The notes below the pieces were generated by a model. It was not told where the DNA came from and ran no database searches. It saw only the letters and a list, made by a program, of their open reading frames with translations. Below are positions 1 to 7,080 of a stretch of 29,673 nt of DNA, piece by piece. Position 1 is the stretch's first letter. Each line of letters starts with the position of its first letter. Origin of the DNA: a virus. A program made the translations under genes and the position numbers. Where the stretch lies: the IMG/VR virus record IMGVR_UViG_3300025771_000126, positions 1 through 29,673 of that record. One strand, given 5' to 3'.

Positions 1-635
1 GGGCGACGCTCGACCTGTTCACCTACGACCAGAAGGCCACAGCGACCCCCACCTATGCGGACGACGGCACGCTCACATGGGATCAGACCCCAACAAACCA
101 AGAGCTCAAGCTCGCGGGGGCTCTCAAGGTGGGCAGCAACTACCTCATCAAGCCCGACGAATTATATCAGAGCAGGAGCAGGGGTATCGCACAGCAGGGG
201 GCGATTCAGCACTTGACCTTTCTGGCGAACCCTCGCGTCTTGGACATGATCATCAACACGGACGAAGCCATCAGCATGACGACGAGCTACCAAGAGATCG
301 GAGGCTACGACACGAGCACCTTCGACCAGTGCACCTGCTTCACGAAGAACCTCACGACGGGGGAGTTCACGCAGAACGACAACTTCATCACCGAGGTCAT
401 CTTTCACGCATCCTTCACAAATGAGACAACGAAGGACATCCAGTTCGCCATCCTTGTGAACGGGGTCGAAACTAACTTTGTAGCATTCGAGCCGAACGGG
501 TCGAGCGAGGTGATGCTTGTGGGGCTGATGAATTTGTTCAACGAGGACACCATCAGCATCGGCATCAAGAAGGTGGCAAGCGGCAACGCCACGCTCACGA
601 TCTCGGACGCTTCATTCATAGTAAAAAGGGCATAG
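1..635 (+). CDS. C-terminal part of a tail/fibre structural protein (5' truncated by window edge)
   Basis: An open frame enters from the left edge (first full codon at base 3) and ends at a TAG at 633-635, giving 210 visible residues. The last 120 or so residues look like a beta-sandwich of the C1q/TNF-like kind used by phage fibres: alternating short strands with segments such as FAILVNG and SIGIKKVASGNATL, ending in FIVKRA. This suggests a receptor-facing or distal tail protein. It lies 3 nt upstream of a small ORF and just before the tape measure gene. The frame is compatible with the gene that runs off the right edge (28380 onward), so the two could be one 642-residue protein in a circular genome. 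No catalytic motif is visible. The exact fold is inferred from strand pattern only. Confidence 0.7.
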   Translation, partial: ATLDLFTYDQKATATPTYADDGTLTWDQTPTNQELKLAGALKVGSNYLIKPDELYQSRSRGIAQQGAIQHLTFLANPRVLDMIINTDEAISMTTSYQEIGGYDTSTFDQCTCFTKNLTTGEFTQNDNFITEVIFHASFTNETTKDIQFAILVNGVETNFVAFEPNGSSEVMLVGLMNLFNEDTISIGIKKVASGNATLTISDASFIVKRA

Positions 636-638
636 CGC

Positions 639-788
639 ATGATCACAGAAATCATCAAGCTGCTCCAGATGGAGGAGCACAAAGGAATCAGCGAAGAGGT
701 CGATATCGCGAAGGGTAGGCACTACCTCCCGACCACATGGAGGGGCGCGGTGAAGGCAATCAAAAGAATGACATGGCGAACGAAGTAA
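639..788 (+). CDS. small conserved-type ORF upstream of tape measure
   Basis: A 49-residue frame opens with ATG 3 nt after the preceding stop and ends at a TAA at 786-788. It is charged, begins MITEIIKLLQMEEH and ends in a basic stretch (AIKRMTWRTK). It overlaps the tape measure start by 16 nt, the tight packing seen between real genes throughout this genome. Small ORFs often sit next to tape measure genes and some act in tail assembly. I do not recognise the family, so no function is assigned. Confidence 0.55.
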   Translation: MITEIIKLLQMEEHKGISEEVDIAKGRHYLPTTWRGAVKAIKRMTWRTK

Positions 789-2341
789 TCATCGAGCTCA
801 TCGCCCGGACGCAAGCAGCGGAGGGCAAGATCAAAGACCTCGAGGGGAAGCTCAACGAGACGAAGAAGACCACCGAGGACGCAACAGCAGCCACCAGAGG
901 GCTAACTGGACAGCTCGATAAGATGACGGGCGGGGCGGTGACAGCCTTCAGGGGCATCGTGAAGGGGGCGAAGAGCGGGGTCGTAGCCATGACCACCCTC
1001 AAGGGAGCGATCGCAGCCACGGGCATCGGCCTGCTCGTCGTCGCTGTGGGCTCATTGGCCACCATGTTCAGCAAGACGCAGGAGGGTGCAGAGATGTTCA
1101 ACAAGATCACCGCAGGCATCGGGGCGACCATCAACGTGGTGATCGACCGCATCAGCATGCTCGGCAAAGCGATCACTTTGGTATTCAGGGGAGAGTTCAC
1201 GGAGGCCGCGAATCTGGCAGCGGAAGCCGTCAGGGGTGTGGGCGATGAGATAGAGAGAGAGACAAAGCTCGCCATCGGCCTCGCAGAAGCCACAGATCAG
1301 CTCGAAAAGAAGGAGGCAGAGATGATACTCACCTCTGCAAAAAGGAGGGCGCAAATCGAAGATTTAAGGCTTGCCGCTGAAGACCAAACGAAGAGCAGGA
1401 AGGAGCAGGCCGCAGCACTCCGCGAAGCCATACGCCTCCAGAGGGAAGAAGCAGACGAGCAGATCGAGATCGCAAGGGAACGCGCCCGAATCATTGCCGA
1501 GGAGGTGGCCATGAGCGAGAGCCTGACCGAGGACATCAAGAGGCAGAGGGAGGCCGAGGCTGAACTCTTCGACCTTGAGAGGCGCAGGGACAAGCGACTG
1601 AAGGAGATGATCACCCGCCTGAACTCATTGAGCAAAGCCGAGCAGCAGCAGACGCAGAGCATCGAGGACAAGATCAAGGCCATGAAGGAGGCCATCGCGA
1701 TGGAGGAAGAGGACGAGGCGATCATGGAGGAGAACTTCAACGCAGAGCTCGACCGACAAATCGAGATGAGCAAGGTGCGGAAGAAGGCACACCTCGAGCG
1801 CATCGACGAACAGATCAAAGAGGGCGAGATCGCGGAGCAGATCGCCAAGCAGAAGCAAAGGACAGAGGAGCAATTTGCAGAAGCAAGGGTCGCCCTCGCG
1901 CAGACTGGCTTGAATGTCATCGGTGAGATATTCGGAAGAGAGAGCGCAGCAGGGAAGGCCGCAGCCATCGCCTCCGCAACCATCGACACATACAAGGCGT
2001 TCACCAACGCCCTCGCCAACACACCCCTGCCACCTCCCGGCCCACAGATCGCGGCAGGCTTGACGCTCGCCTCGGGCTTCGCACAGGTGCGCAACATCTT
2101 GAGCACTCCAGTCCCCAACGGATTCGGAGGCGGTGGAGGAGCAGCAGCAGGCAGAGGGGGCGCACCTACGCCCACCATGCCGAACGTCTCCATCTTGGGA
2201 GGCAACGAAGCCATGACGCAGGCCACCCGATCGCTCGCCCAGTTCGGGAAGAAACCGACCCGCGCCTATGTGGTCAGCGGTGAGATGACAGACAACCAAG
2301 CCCTCGACAGAAGAATCGAACGAAACGCCTCATTCGGATGA
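773..2341 (+). CDS. tail tape measure protein
   Basis: This 522-residue protein sets tail length in phages of this type and is packed inside the tail tube. Residues about 78-99 form a hydrophobic membrane-like segment (AIAATGIGLLVVAVGSLATM). Residues about 130-370 are rich in E, K, R and A with long helical, coiled-coil character. The C-terminal part has the pattern GKAAAIASATIDTYKAFTNA then GLAxGFAQVRNILST, followed by a Gly-rich tail, which I associate with tape measure proteins of Bacteroidota phages. I chose the ATG at 773 (MANEVIIELIART) over an in-frame ATG at 737, because the upstream small ORF occupies that stretch. At about 1.5 angstrom per residue the length suggests a tail of roughly 80 nm, short for a siphovirus. 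The stop overlaps the next start as ATGA. Confidence 0.85.
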   Translation: MANEVIIELIARTQAAEGKIKDLEGKLNETKKTTEDATAATRGLTGQLDKMTGGAVTAFRGIVKGAKSGVVAMTTLKGAIAATGIGLLVVAVGSLATMFSKTQEGAEMFNKITAGIGATINVVIDRISMLGKAITLVFRGEFTEAANLAAEAVRGVGDEIERETKLAIGLAEATDQLEKKEAEMILTSAKRRAQIEDLRLAAEDQTKSRKEQAAALREAIRLQREEADEQIEIARERARIIAEEVAMSESLTEDIKRQREAEAELFDLERRRDKRLKEMITRLNSLSKAEQQQTQSIEDKIKAMKEAIAMEEEDEAIMEENFNAELDRQIEMSKVRKKAHLERIDEQIKEGEIAEQIAKQKQRTEEQFAEARVALAQTGLNVIGEIFGRESAAGKAAAIASATIDTYKAFTNALANTPLPPPGPQIAAGLTLASGFAQVRNILSTPVPNGFGGGGGAAAGRGGAPTPTMPNVSILGGNEAMTQATRSLAQFGKKPTRAYVVSGEMTDNQALDRRIERNASFG

Positions 2342-2709
2342 AAGCAAAACTGAAGACAATCCTCGAATCTTACAGCGATTATCCTGAAGCCGTAAGCAAC
2401 AACGCGAAGCGGGGCATCGCCCTGAACGCCCGCGTCAATAACAAGTGCGCGACCCAAATCGGGAAGATAAGAGCCCAACAACTCGCACAAAAAAAACCCA
2501 TCACAGAGGCTGTGATCCGTCGGATGTACAGCTATTTGAGCAGAGCCGAAACCTACTACGACGAGAGCGACACCAAAGCGTGCGGCACTATCTCTTACCT
2601 CCTCTGGGGAGGCAAGGCAGGGAAGCGGTGGGCAGCGTCCAAGCTGAAGGAGCTCGGCATCGAACTGGCAGAGATCGGGGAGCGTGGAGGATATAAAAGA
2701 AAGAAATGA
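2338..2709 (+). CDS. conserved phage protein of the tail/head-maturation module
   Basis: This 123-residue basic protein starts in an ATGA overlap with the tape measure gene. It has a well-defined pattern: YPEAVSNNAKRGIALN near the N-terminus, KCATQIGKIRAQQLA, IRRMYSYLSRA in the middle, then CGTISYLLWGG. I know this pattern from Bacteroidota phages next to or fused with XkdF-like proteases and portal proteins, where its function is unknown. The sequence looks all-helical and soluble, with no signal peptide or membrane segment. Its place two genes upstream of the prohead protease suggests a role in head maturation or assembly. That role is inferred from position only. Confidence 0.7.
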   Translation: MKAKLKTILESYSDYPEAVSNNAKRGIALNARVNNKCATQIGKIRAQQLAQKKPITEAVIRRMYSYLSRAETYYDESDTKACGTISYLLWGGKAGKRWAASKLKELGIELAEIGERGGYKRKK

Positions 2710-2873
2710 GCTACCAGAAACCCATCGGCAACAAGTCCCTCACATGGGGGCGTTCAGGCAAGAGAGGAGGGCGCAGGGCGTGCCTCTGTGAAGACAACAC
2801 CTACAAGATCGAGTGCTGTCAGGGCTACCTCCTGAACCAAGGCATCGGGGACGTGTACGGAGGTAATGACTAA
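2706..2873 (+). CDS. small Cys-rich conserved phage protein
   Basis: A 55-residue frame starts in an ATGA overlap with the previous stop and ends at the TAA at 2871-2873. The N-terminal half is basic and Gly-rich (SGKRGGRR). It is followed by a compact four-cysteine motif, ACLCEDNTYKIECCQG, with cysteines at residues 26, 28, 37 and 38, then YLLNQGIGDV. I recall very similar CxC-x(8)-CC peptides in other Bacteroidota phages just upstream of the XkdF-like protease. The four cysteines could bind one metal ion or form two disulfides. Function is unknown. Conservation of the motif and the translational coupling make it a believable gene despite its size. Confidence 0.65.
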   Translation: MSYQKPIGNKSLTWGRSGKRGGRRACLCEDNTYKIECCQGYLLNQGIGDVYGGND

Positions 2874-2882
2874 TTTTGTAGC

Positions 2883-3467
2883 ATGAAGATCATCGAGCTG
2901 ATAATGATGGAGGACGAGAAGCGTGCCGGAGTGGACACGATATCCCTCGTCTACGACCCCGCGATCGAGGAGAACTTTGTCGCCTTATCCAAGCAGCAGG
3001 AGGGCAGGGTCGCCCTCTCCTCCGAGTATATGCGCATGACCTTGAGCGACGCAGACAAGCGCATCGTGACAGGTGCGGCACTCGTCCCAAATAAGCCCAT
3101 CTACCGCAACGACGGAGGGGATGAATATTACATCTACTTCAGCAAGGACACCACCCGCAAGGCGTCGGAGAGCTTCCTGAAGAACGGCTACCAGAGGAGC
3201 ACCAACCTCGAGCACGAAGAGGGCGACAGGCTGAAGGGTGTGAGCGTGGTGGAGAGTTGGATCATCGAGGACGAGGTGAACGACAAGAGCAAGTTCTACA
3301 AGATGAACCTCCCCGTCGGCACTTGGATGGTCTCGATGAAGATCGACAACGATGAGGTCTGGAAGGAGTACATCAAGGAGGGCAAGGTTCGAGGCTTCTC
3401 CATCGAGGGGTGGTTCGTCGATAAGATGAAGACCAAGACGAAGACCGAGCAGGCGCGGTTGAAATAA
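2883..3467 (+). CDS. prohead protease, XkdF-like (Peptidase_S78_2 type)
   Basis: This 194-residue protein matches the XkdF-like family of phage prohead proteases, which cleave scaffold and capsid precursors during head maturation. The order of features fits: an N-terminal strand pair with LVYDPAIEENFVAL, a VTGAALVPNKPIYR core at about 62-75, TNLEHE with a conserved His at 111, the SVVESWIIED strand at 121-130, PVGTWMVSMKI, and a C-terminal KVRGFSIEGWF. His111 plus a downstream Ser (151 or 173) are the likely catalytic residues; I cannot tell which Ser. The usual order here would be protease then scaffold then capsid, and those genes follow at 5370 and 6056 after two inserted genes. Confidence 0.85.
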   Translation: MKIIELIMMEDEKRAGVDTISLVYDPAIEENFVALSKQQEGRVALSSEYMRMTLSDADKRIVTGAALVPNKPIYRNDGGDEYYIYFSKDTTRKASESFLKNGYQRSTNLEHEEGDRLKGVSVVESWIIEDEVNDKSKFYKMNLPVGTWMVSMKIDNDEVWKEYIKEGKVRGFSIEGWFVDKMKTKTKTEQARLK

Positions 3468-3514
3468 AAAAAGAGGCCGAAGCCTCTCAAAGAAAAAAGC
3501 CCCCGAAGGGGCTT
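3465..3514 (-). terminator. tandem intrinsic terminators of the minus-strand gene
   Basis: Two hairpins lie just past the stop of the minus-strand gene. The first (3497-3514) has a 7-bp stem AAGCCCC/GGGGCTT. The second (3472-3487) has a 6-bp stem AGAGGC/GCCTCT. Read on the minus strand both loops are TTCG and both stems run into T tracts, the second one TTTTTTT at 3465-3471. The T tracts are absent on the plus side, so they mainly stop minus-strand transcription from entering the protease gene. Confidence 0.8.
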
Positions 3515-3517
3515 GTC

Positions 3518-3919
3518 TTATTTTGCGATTGCAACGTAGCGGGCGTAATCGTAGCCCTGCGGGTCAATGAAAATCTCTTCTCCTGTTGTGCTCATCACCT
3601 TAACGACGAGGCTGAAGGACTGCTTCTTCCATGCTTCGCGCTCTTCTTCGTTCATCTGAAGCCAGTCTTCGGTTTCTGTCTGGTAGTCGCTATCTGTTCC
3701 GCCTTTGCCTGAAAGCCACTCTTGATTGTCGAGGAGGCTCATCTTGAAGATGTTGAAGTCTCTGTCGGTCAAGACTACCATGTCGGTGACCAGAGCCTTC
3801 ATCGGGATGGTGAATTTGTAGTCGTTAAAGTTCTCGAGCTTGCTCGTATCTCCGAGCAGAAGGTCGATGCGCTGATTCATTTGAACTTGAGCGAGGGGAG
3901 TGATTTCGATGGTTGTCAT
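3518..3919 (-). CDS. lone minus-strand gene, unknown function
   Basis: This is the only convincing minus-strand gene in the window, 133 residues, starting MTTIEITPLAQVQMN. It is acidic with short strand-like segments, a WLSGKGG turn, and ends IDPQGYDYARYVAIAK. It has no signal peptide or membrane segment, and I do not recognise the family. It has its own promoter (3954-3990) and tandem terminators, so it is a self-contained transcription unit inserted between the protease and the metallophosphoesterase, like a moron or an early anti-host gene. Its promoter is nearly identical to that of the isolated gene at 24973, which suggests the two are expressed together. Codon use resembles its neighbours. 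Confidence 0.85.
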   Translation of the reverse strand: MTTIEITPLAQVQMNQRIDLLLGDTSKLENFNDYKFTIPMKALVTDMVVLTDRDFNIFKMSLLDNQEWLSGKGGTDSDYQTETEDWLQMNEEEREAWKKQSFSLVVKVMSTTGEEIFIDPQGYDYARYVAIAK

Positions 3920-3953
3920 GATGTTGGTGTTTTTGGTTGTTGTTGTTTGACAT

Positions 3954-3990
3954 TGCTAATATACAACCGTTTTCAACAATACCAAACATT
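3954..3990 (-). promoter_or_regulatory. Bacteroidota-type promoter for the minus-strand gene
   Basis: On the minus strand a TTTG element (3983-3986) is separated by exactly 19 nt from TATATTAG (3956-3963), fitting the -33 TTTG / -7 TAnnTTTG promoter of Bacteroidota with one change in the -7 box. The 18-mer AACGGTTGTATATTAGCA (3954-3971) recurs exactly at 24936-24953. The leader to the ATG is A-rich and lacks a Shine-Dalgarno sequence. Confidence 0.7.
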
Positions 3991-4003
3991 TCAAGAAAAT
4001 TTT

Positions 4004-4014
4004 TGAACTTTGTG
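4004..4014 (+). promoter_or_regulatory. putative -7 element for the metallophosphoesterase gene
   Basis: TGAACTTTGTG lies 13 nt before the ATG at 4027 and resembles TAnnTTTG with one mismatch. The 16-mer AACTTTGTGAAAACCA (4006-4021) is repeated exactly at 7764-7779, upstream of another operon, which supports a regulatory role. No clear -33 TTTG is visible. Confidence 0.45.
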
Positions 4015-4026
4015 AAAACCAACACA

Positions 4027-5103
4027 ATGGCAGCGAACGAATCAACACCCGAGGGCGAACTCGTCAAGAAGTACATCGAAAAGTACCTCGACGACCTCAA
4101 CGATAAAGCCGAACCACTCGGAAAAAAGACGCTCGCCCGCATCATCGTCAGAGACAACCCCGACCTGTTCACCGAGAACGACGTGGACAATGTGCGCACC
4201 CTCATCCGCTACTACACAGGGCAGTCAGGAGAGAAGAGAAGGAAGAACAAGATCATCGACGCACCACCCGCTGACAGGGGGGCAGCGCAGAAAAGAGGCA
4301 AGAGCATCCCCGAGAGCCATGCCCGCAGGCACAAGCCCTTCGAGATTGAAGGCAAGCGGATCGGCATCATCAGCGACGTGCATATCCCATACCACGACCC
4401 CGCAGCCATCTGCGCAGCTCTGGACTACTTTCAGAAGAAGGAGGTGGACACCATCCTGATGAATGGCGACATCCTCGACTTTTGGAAGATCAGCCGCTTC
4501 CTGAAGAAGGGCAACAAGCCCGACCTCGTGGAAGAGATAGAGGCGGGGCGTGAGTTCCTCGAGTGGCTGCGGTGGCAGTTCCCCGAGGCTCGGATATATT
4601 ACAAGCTCGGCAACCACGAGGCGCGGTGGGAGCTGTATCTGTGGGAGAAGGCGGGAGAGATGGCCAAAGCCCTCGAGATGGAGTTCGGGCAGTCGCTCGG
4701 CTTCGCCCAGTTCCTGCACCTTGAGGAGCATGGCATCACCTACATCCCCGACAACCAACAGATCAAGGCGGGCAAGCTGAACATCATCCACGGCCACGAG
4801 TTCGGGGGGAGCTTCTTCAACCCTGTCAATGCAGCGCGGGGGCTGTTCATGAGGGCGAAGGCTTCGGTCCTTGCAGGGCACAACCATCAGACGAGCGAGC
4901 ACCAAGAGGGCAACATCAACGGGGACGCCATCGCCTGTTGGTCTACGGGATGCCTCTGTGAACTCGCTCCAGAGTATCGACCTTTCGCTTTTACGAAGTG
5001 GAACTTGGGCGCGGCATGGGTTGAGGTGTACGAGGACGGGAGCTTCATGGTGGACAATTTCAGAATCATCGAAGATGCAGATGGACTTTACTCGATCCGA
5101 TAG
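4027..5103 (+). CDS. calcineurin-like metallophosphoesterase
   Basis: This 358-residue protein carries the complete motif set of the metallophosphoesterase superfamily, which uses two metal ions to hydrolyse phosphate mono- or diesters. The motifs are SDVH (Asp117, His119), NGDILDFW (Asp148), GNHE (195-198), HGHE (255-258) and AGHNH (283-287). Residues 1-75 form a charged helical extension with KKTLARIIVRDNP and VRTLIRYYTG, possibly a DNA-binding or recruitment segment. The substrate cannot be told from sequence; phage members include DNA nucleases and nucleotide phosphatases. I chose the ATG at 4027 (MAANESTPEG), because an in-frame ATG at 3937 would read through the divergent promoter region. 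It sits between the prohead protease and the scaffold, an unusual place for a DNA enzyme, and is followed by a small overlapping gene. Confidence 0.88.
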   Translation: MAANESTPEGELVKKYIEKYLDDLNDKAEPLGKKTLARIIVRDNPDLFTENDVDNVRTLIRYYTGQSGEKRRKNKIIDAPPADRGAAQKRGKSIPESHARRHKPFEIEGKRIGIISDVHIPYHDPAAICAALDYFQKKEVDTILMNGDILDFWKISRFLKKGNKPDLVEEIEAGREFLEWLRWQFPEARIYYKLGNHEARWELYLWEKAGEMAKALEMEFGQSLGFAQFLHLEEHGITYIPDNQQIKAGKLNIIHGHEFGGSFFNPVNAARGLFMRAKASVLAGHNHQTSEHQEGNINGDAIACWSTGCLCELAPEYRPFAFTKWNLGAAWVEVYEDGSFMVDNFRIIEDADGLYSIR

Positions 5104-5257
5104 GACAGACCTTGAGCGCGTGCCTGTCGCCTGCAACCTCTTCCACAAGGGCTGCGACTGCGCACCAACGGAGGCCATGAAGTGCCACAGCGTGGAGCTC
5201 GAGAGGCGCAGGAAGATGGATATCTCCACCATTAAGAAGCCAAAGGCAGGGCAATGA
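5075..5257 (+). CDS. small Cys-rich ORF overlapping the phosphoesterase end
   Basis: This 60-residue frame (58 residues if the ATG at 5081 is used) overlaps the last 29 nt of the phosphoesterase gene. Its middle has four cysteines in VACNLFHKGCDCAPTEAMKC, which could bind zinc, followed by a basic helix (VELERRRKMDI) and a basic tail. The overlapping start and metal-site pattern argue for a real gene, but I do not recognise the family. It is the last frame before the terminator at 5314, so it would be cotranscribed with the phosphoesterase. Confidence 0.5.
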   Translation: MQMDFTRSDRTDLERVPVACNLFHKGCDCAPTEAMKCHSVELERRRKMDISTIKKPKAGQ

Positions 5258-5280
5258 TGGAAAGAGCCACCTCAAGGGCT

Positions 5281-5289
5281 TTATCCACA
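5281..5289 (+). promoter_or_regulatory. perfect DnaA-box sequence in an intergenic gap
   Basis: TTATCCACA exactly matches the consensus DnaA box and lies in the 112-nt gap between the small Cys-rich gene and the scaffold gene. I found no second perfect copy in the window. One match in 30 kb could be chance, but the phage encodes a DnaA domain IV protein at 20253. Confidence 0.35.
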
Positions 5290-5313
5290 GGCACTTTCGA
5301 AAATTAAAAGCAA

Positions 5314-5339
5314 GCCCCTCAATGTAGGGGTCTTTTTTT
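5314..5339 (+). terminator. intrinsic terminator after the phosphoesterase unit
   Basis: The stem CCCCT/AGGGG (5315-5319 with 5326-5330) encloses the loop CAATGT, and TC plus seven T residues follow. It separates the phosphoesterase unit from the capsid unit. Confidence 0.8.
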
Positions 5340-5343
5340 ATCT

Positions 5344-5354
5344 GACCTTTGTGA
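5344..5354 (+). promoter_or_regulatory. putative -7 element for the scaffold/capsid unit
   Basis: GACCTTTGTGA lies directly after the terminator and 15 nt before the scaffold ATG. It is a one-base variant of the AACTTTGTGA motif found at 4006, 7764 and 24907, and resembles TAnnTTTG with one mismatch. No -33 element is clear. Confidence 0.4.
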
Positions 5355-5369
5355 CATTAAACTCGAGGC

Positions 5370-6029
5370 ATGTCCATAATCCAAAAAATATTTTCAGCTC
5401 TGAACGCTGACGAGAAGCAGGCGGTGAAGACCGAACTCGCTCAAGCCGAACTGAAGGAAGGCACAACCATCGAGGCTGACAGCTTCGAGGAGGGTCAAGC
5501 CATTTTCATCGTTACCGAGGACGGGGAGAAGATACCGATGCCCGAGGGCACATACGAGCTCGAGGATGGCCGCAAGGTTGAGGTGAACGACAGCAGCATG
5601 ATCGTGAGCATCGGATCAGGAGAGGAGAAAGAAGAGGCCGAGGTCGAGCAGGAGGCGAAGGAAGAGATGAGCGAGGAGGGCGAAGCCACAGAGGTCGAAG
5701 CCAAAGAGGATGAGAAAGAAGAGGAACTCGGTGACATGGACAAGCTCCGCGAAGAGCTGCGCCAATACGTCCGCGAGGTGGTCATGGAGGCCATGCAGGA
5801 GAAGGAAGAGATGAGCAGCGAGGAGACCACTCCCGAGGCAGCAGCCGAAGAGACTGAAGAGAAGGCCGAGGAAAAGGCCGAGGAGGTCGCTGTCGAAGCG
5901 TCTGCCCAGAAGGTCAGCGCGAAGATCAAGGTGAAGCCCGAAGGCACTCGCCCCGACTCCATCGACTGGTTCAAGCCGCAGATGCGCAGCACCACGATGG
6001 GCAACGTATTCAAGCACTTGAACAAGTAA
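5370..6029 (+). CDS. capsid scaffolding-like acidic protein
   Basis: This 219-residue protein is extremely rich in glutamate (runs such as EEKEEAEVEQEAKEEMSEE). Residues 1-75 form a small ordered domain with FEEGQAIFIVTEDGEKIPMP. A long acidic coiled-coil region includes MDKLREELRQYVREVV. A short basic C-terminus (KIKVKPEGTRP, then VFKHLNK) could dock on the capsid protein. It lies immediately upstream of the major capsid gene, where scaffold genes are found. Scaffolds organise capsid assembly and are removed by the prohead protease. The low complexity means the call rests on composition and position. An acidic head-decorating protein is the alternative. Confidence 0.75.
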   Translation: MSIIQKIFSALNADEKQAVKTELAQAELKEGTTIEADSFEEGQAIFIVTEDGEKIPMPEGTYELEDGRKVEVNDSSMIVSIGSGEEKEEAEVEQEAKEEMSEEGEATEVEAKEDEKEEELGDMDKLREELRQYVREVVMEAMQEKEEMSSEETTPEAAAEETEEKAEEKAEEVAVEASAQKVSAKIKVKPEGTRPDSIDWFKPQMRSTTMGNVFKHLNK

Positions 6030-6055
6030 GACACTAAAATCAAAAACCCAAAAGA

Positions 6056-7003
6056 ATGCCCTCAATTACTGATACAGGCGTAAGCTACGCCGGTGAATTT
6101 GCAGGCAAGTACATAAGTGCAGCCCTGCTTTCAGGAACAACTCTCGCCAACAACGAGATCACCATCCTGCCGAACGTCAAATTCAAGCAAGTAGTTCAGA
6201 ACGTAGCCACAGGCAACCTGATCAGCTCCGCTTCTTGTGACTTCACGGACAGCTCATCCATCACTTTGACCGAGCGCGTCATCGAGCCACAGGAGCTTCA
6301 GGTGAACCTCGAGGTCTGCAAGAGCGACTTCCTGAACAACTGGCAAGCCCTCGAGATGGGATTCTCTGCTTACCATGAGCTGCCTCAATCCTTCGAGGAC
6401 TTCATGCTCGCCCACGTTGCCGAGAAGGTAGCCGAGGAGATCGAGAAGAACATCTGGCAGGGAGACACCGCAGGCTCTGCCCCCGTGAACCACTTCGACG
6501 GCTTCGAGAAGCTGATCGACGCAGTCACTCCCGGTGGAGAAATCACAGCCGCAACCGTCACCGCCTCGAATGTAGTGGACGAGCTCGGCAAGATTGTCGA
6601 CGCGATCCCTTCTGCTGTTTACAGCAAGAGCGACCTGAAGGTCTACGTCTCTTCAAATATCGCCCGCGCTTATCAGCGTGCTCTCGGTGGATTCGCTGCC
6701 GTAGGTACTGCGACTGACGCACTCACTCCCGGAGCAGGCTTTGAGGGTCAGATGTACGTCGGACGCAAGCCGATGAACTTCGACGGAGTTAATCTGGTAA
6801 TGTGCCCCGGCCTCGCTGACAACACAGCGGTCGCCACTCCTTCGAGCAACCTCTTCTTCGGAACTGGTCTCTTGAACGACCACAACGAGGTGCGCGTGAT
6901 TGACATGGCGCAGTACGACGGAAGCCAGAACGTCCGCATCATCATGCGCATGACCGCAGGCGTTCAGTTCGGAAACGCGAGCGACATCGTTCTGTACAAT
7001 TAA
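6056..7003 (+). CDS. major capsid protein
   Basis: This 315-residue protein follows the scaffold gene and matches the major capsid proteins I know from Bacteroidota siphoviruses, which are thought to have the HK97 fold. Recognisable blocks are YAGEFAGKYISAALL at the N-terminus, EVCKSDFLNNWQALEMGFSA, FMLAHVAEKVAEEIEKNIWQ (the long spine helix region), VYVSSNIARAYQRAL, and MRMTAGVQFGNASDIVLYN at the end. The length is typical. Codon use is strongly biased and clean, as expected for the most expressed gene. A strong terminator follows 25 nt after the stop, probably giving a capsid-rich short transcript. Confidence 0.88.
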   Translation: MPSITDTGVSYAGEFAGKYISAALLSGTTLANNEITILPNVKFKQVVQNVATGNLISSASCDFTDSSSITLTERVIEPQELQVNLEVCKSDFLNNWQALEMGFSAYHELPQSFEDFMLAHVAEKVAEEIEKNIWQGDTAGSAPVNHFDGFEKLIDAVTPGGEITAATVTASNVVDELGKIVDAIPSAVYSKSDLKVYVSSNIARAYQRALGGFAAVGTATDALTPGAGFEGQMYVGRKPMNFDGVNLVMCPGLADNTAVATPSSNLFFGTGLLNDHNEVRVIDMAQYDGSQNVRIIMRMTAGVQFGNASDIVLYN

Positions 7004-7027
7004 GAGCGATTAGATAGACAATTCAAG

Positions 7028-7058
7028 GGGGAGGGGCTGAATCCCTCCCTTTTTTTTT
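7028..7058 (+). terminator. strong intrinsic terminator after the capsid gene
   Basis: The 7-bp stem GGGAGGG/CCCTCCC (7029-7035 with 7043-7049) is followed by nine T residues (7050-7058). No promoter is obvious between it and the next gene, so the next gene is probably reached by read-through. Confidence 0.9.
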
Positions 7059-7080
7059 CACTCTAAAAAGACAAAAAGAA

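Noticed and set aside
1297-2226. A 309-residue minus-strand open frame opposite the tape measure gene
   Set aside because: Ser/Ala/Met-rich antisense of coiled-coil codons, not a plausible protein.
3937-4026. N-terminal extension of the metallophosphoesterase
   Set aside because: It would be translated from the divergent promoter region. The ATG at 4027 sits just after a -7-like motif and gives a sensible N-terminus.
4225-5232. A 335-residue minus-strand open frame opposite the metallophosphoesterase
   Set aside because: Antisense shadow of a gene with all catalytic motifs; low-complexity composition and no promoter.
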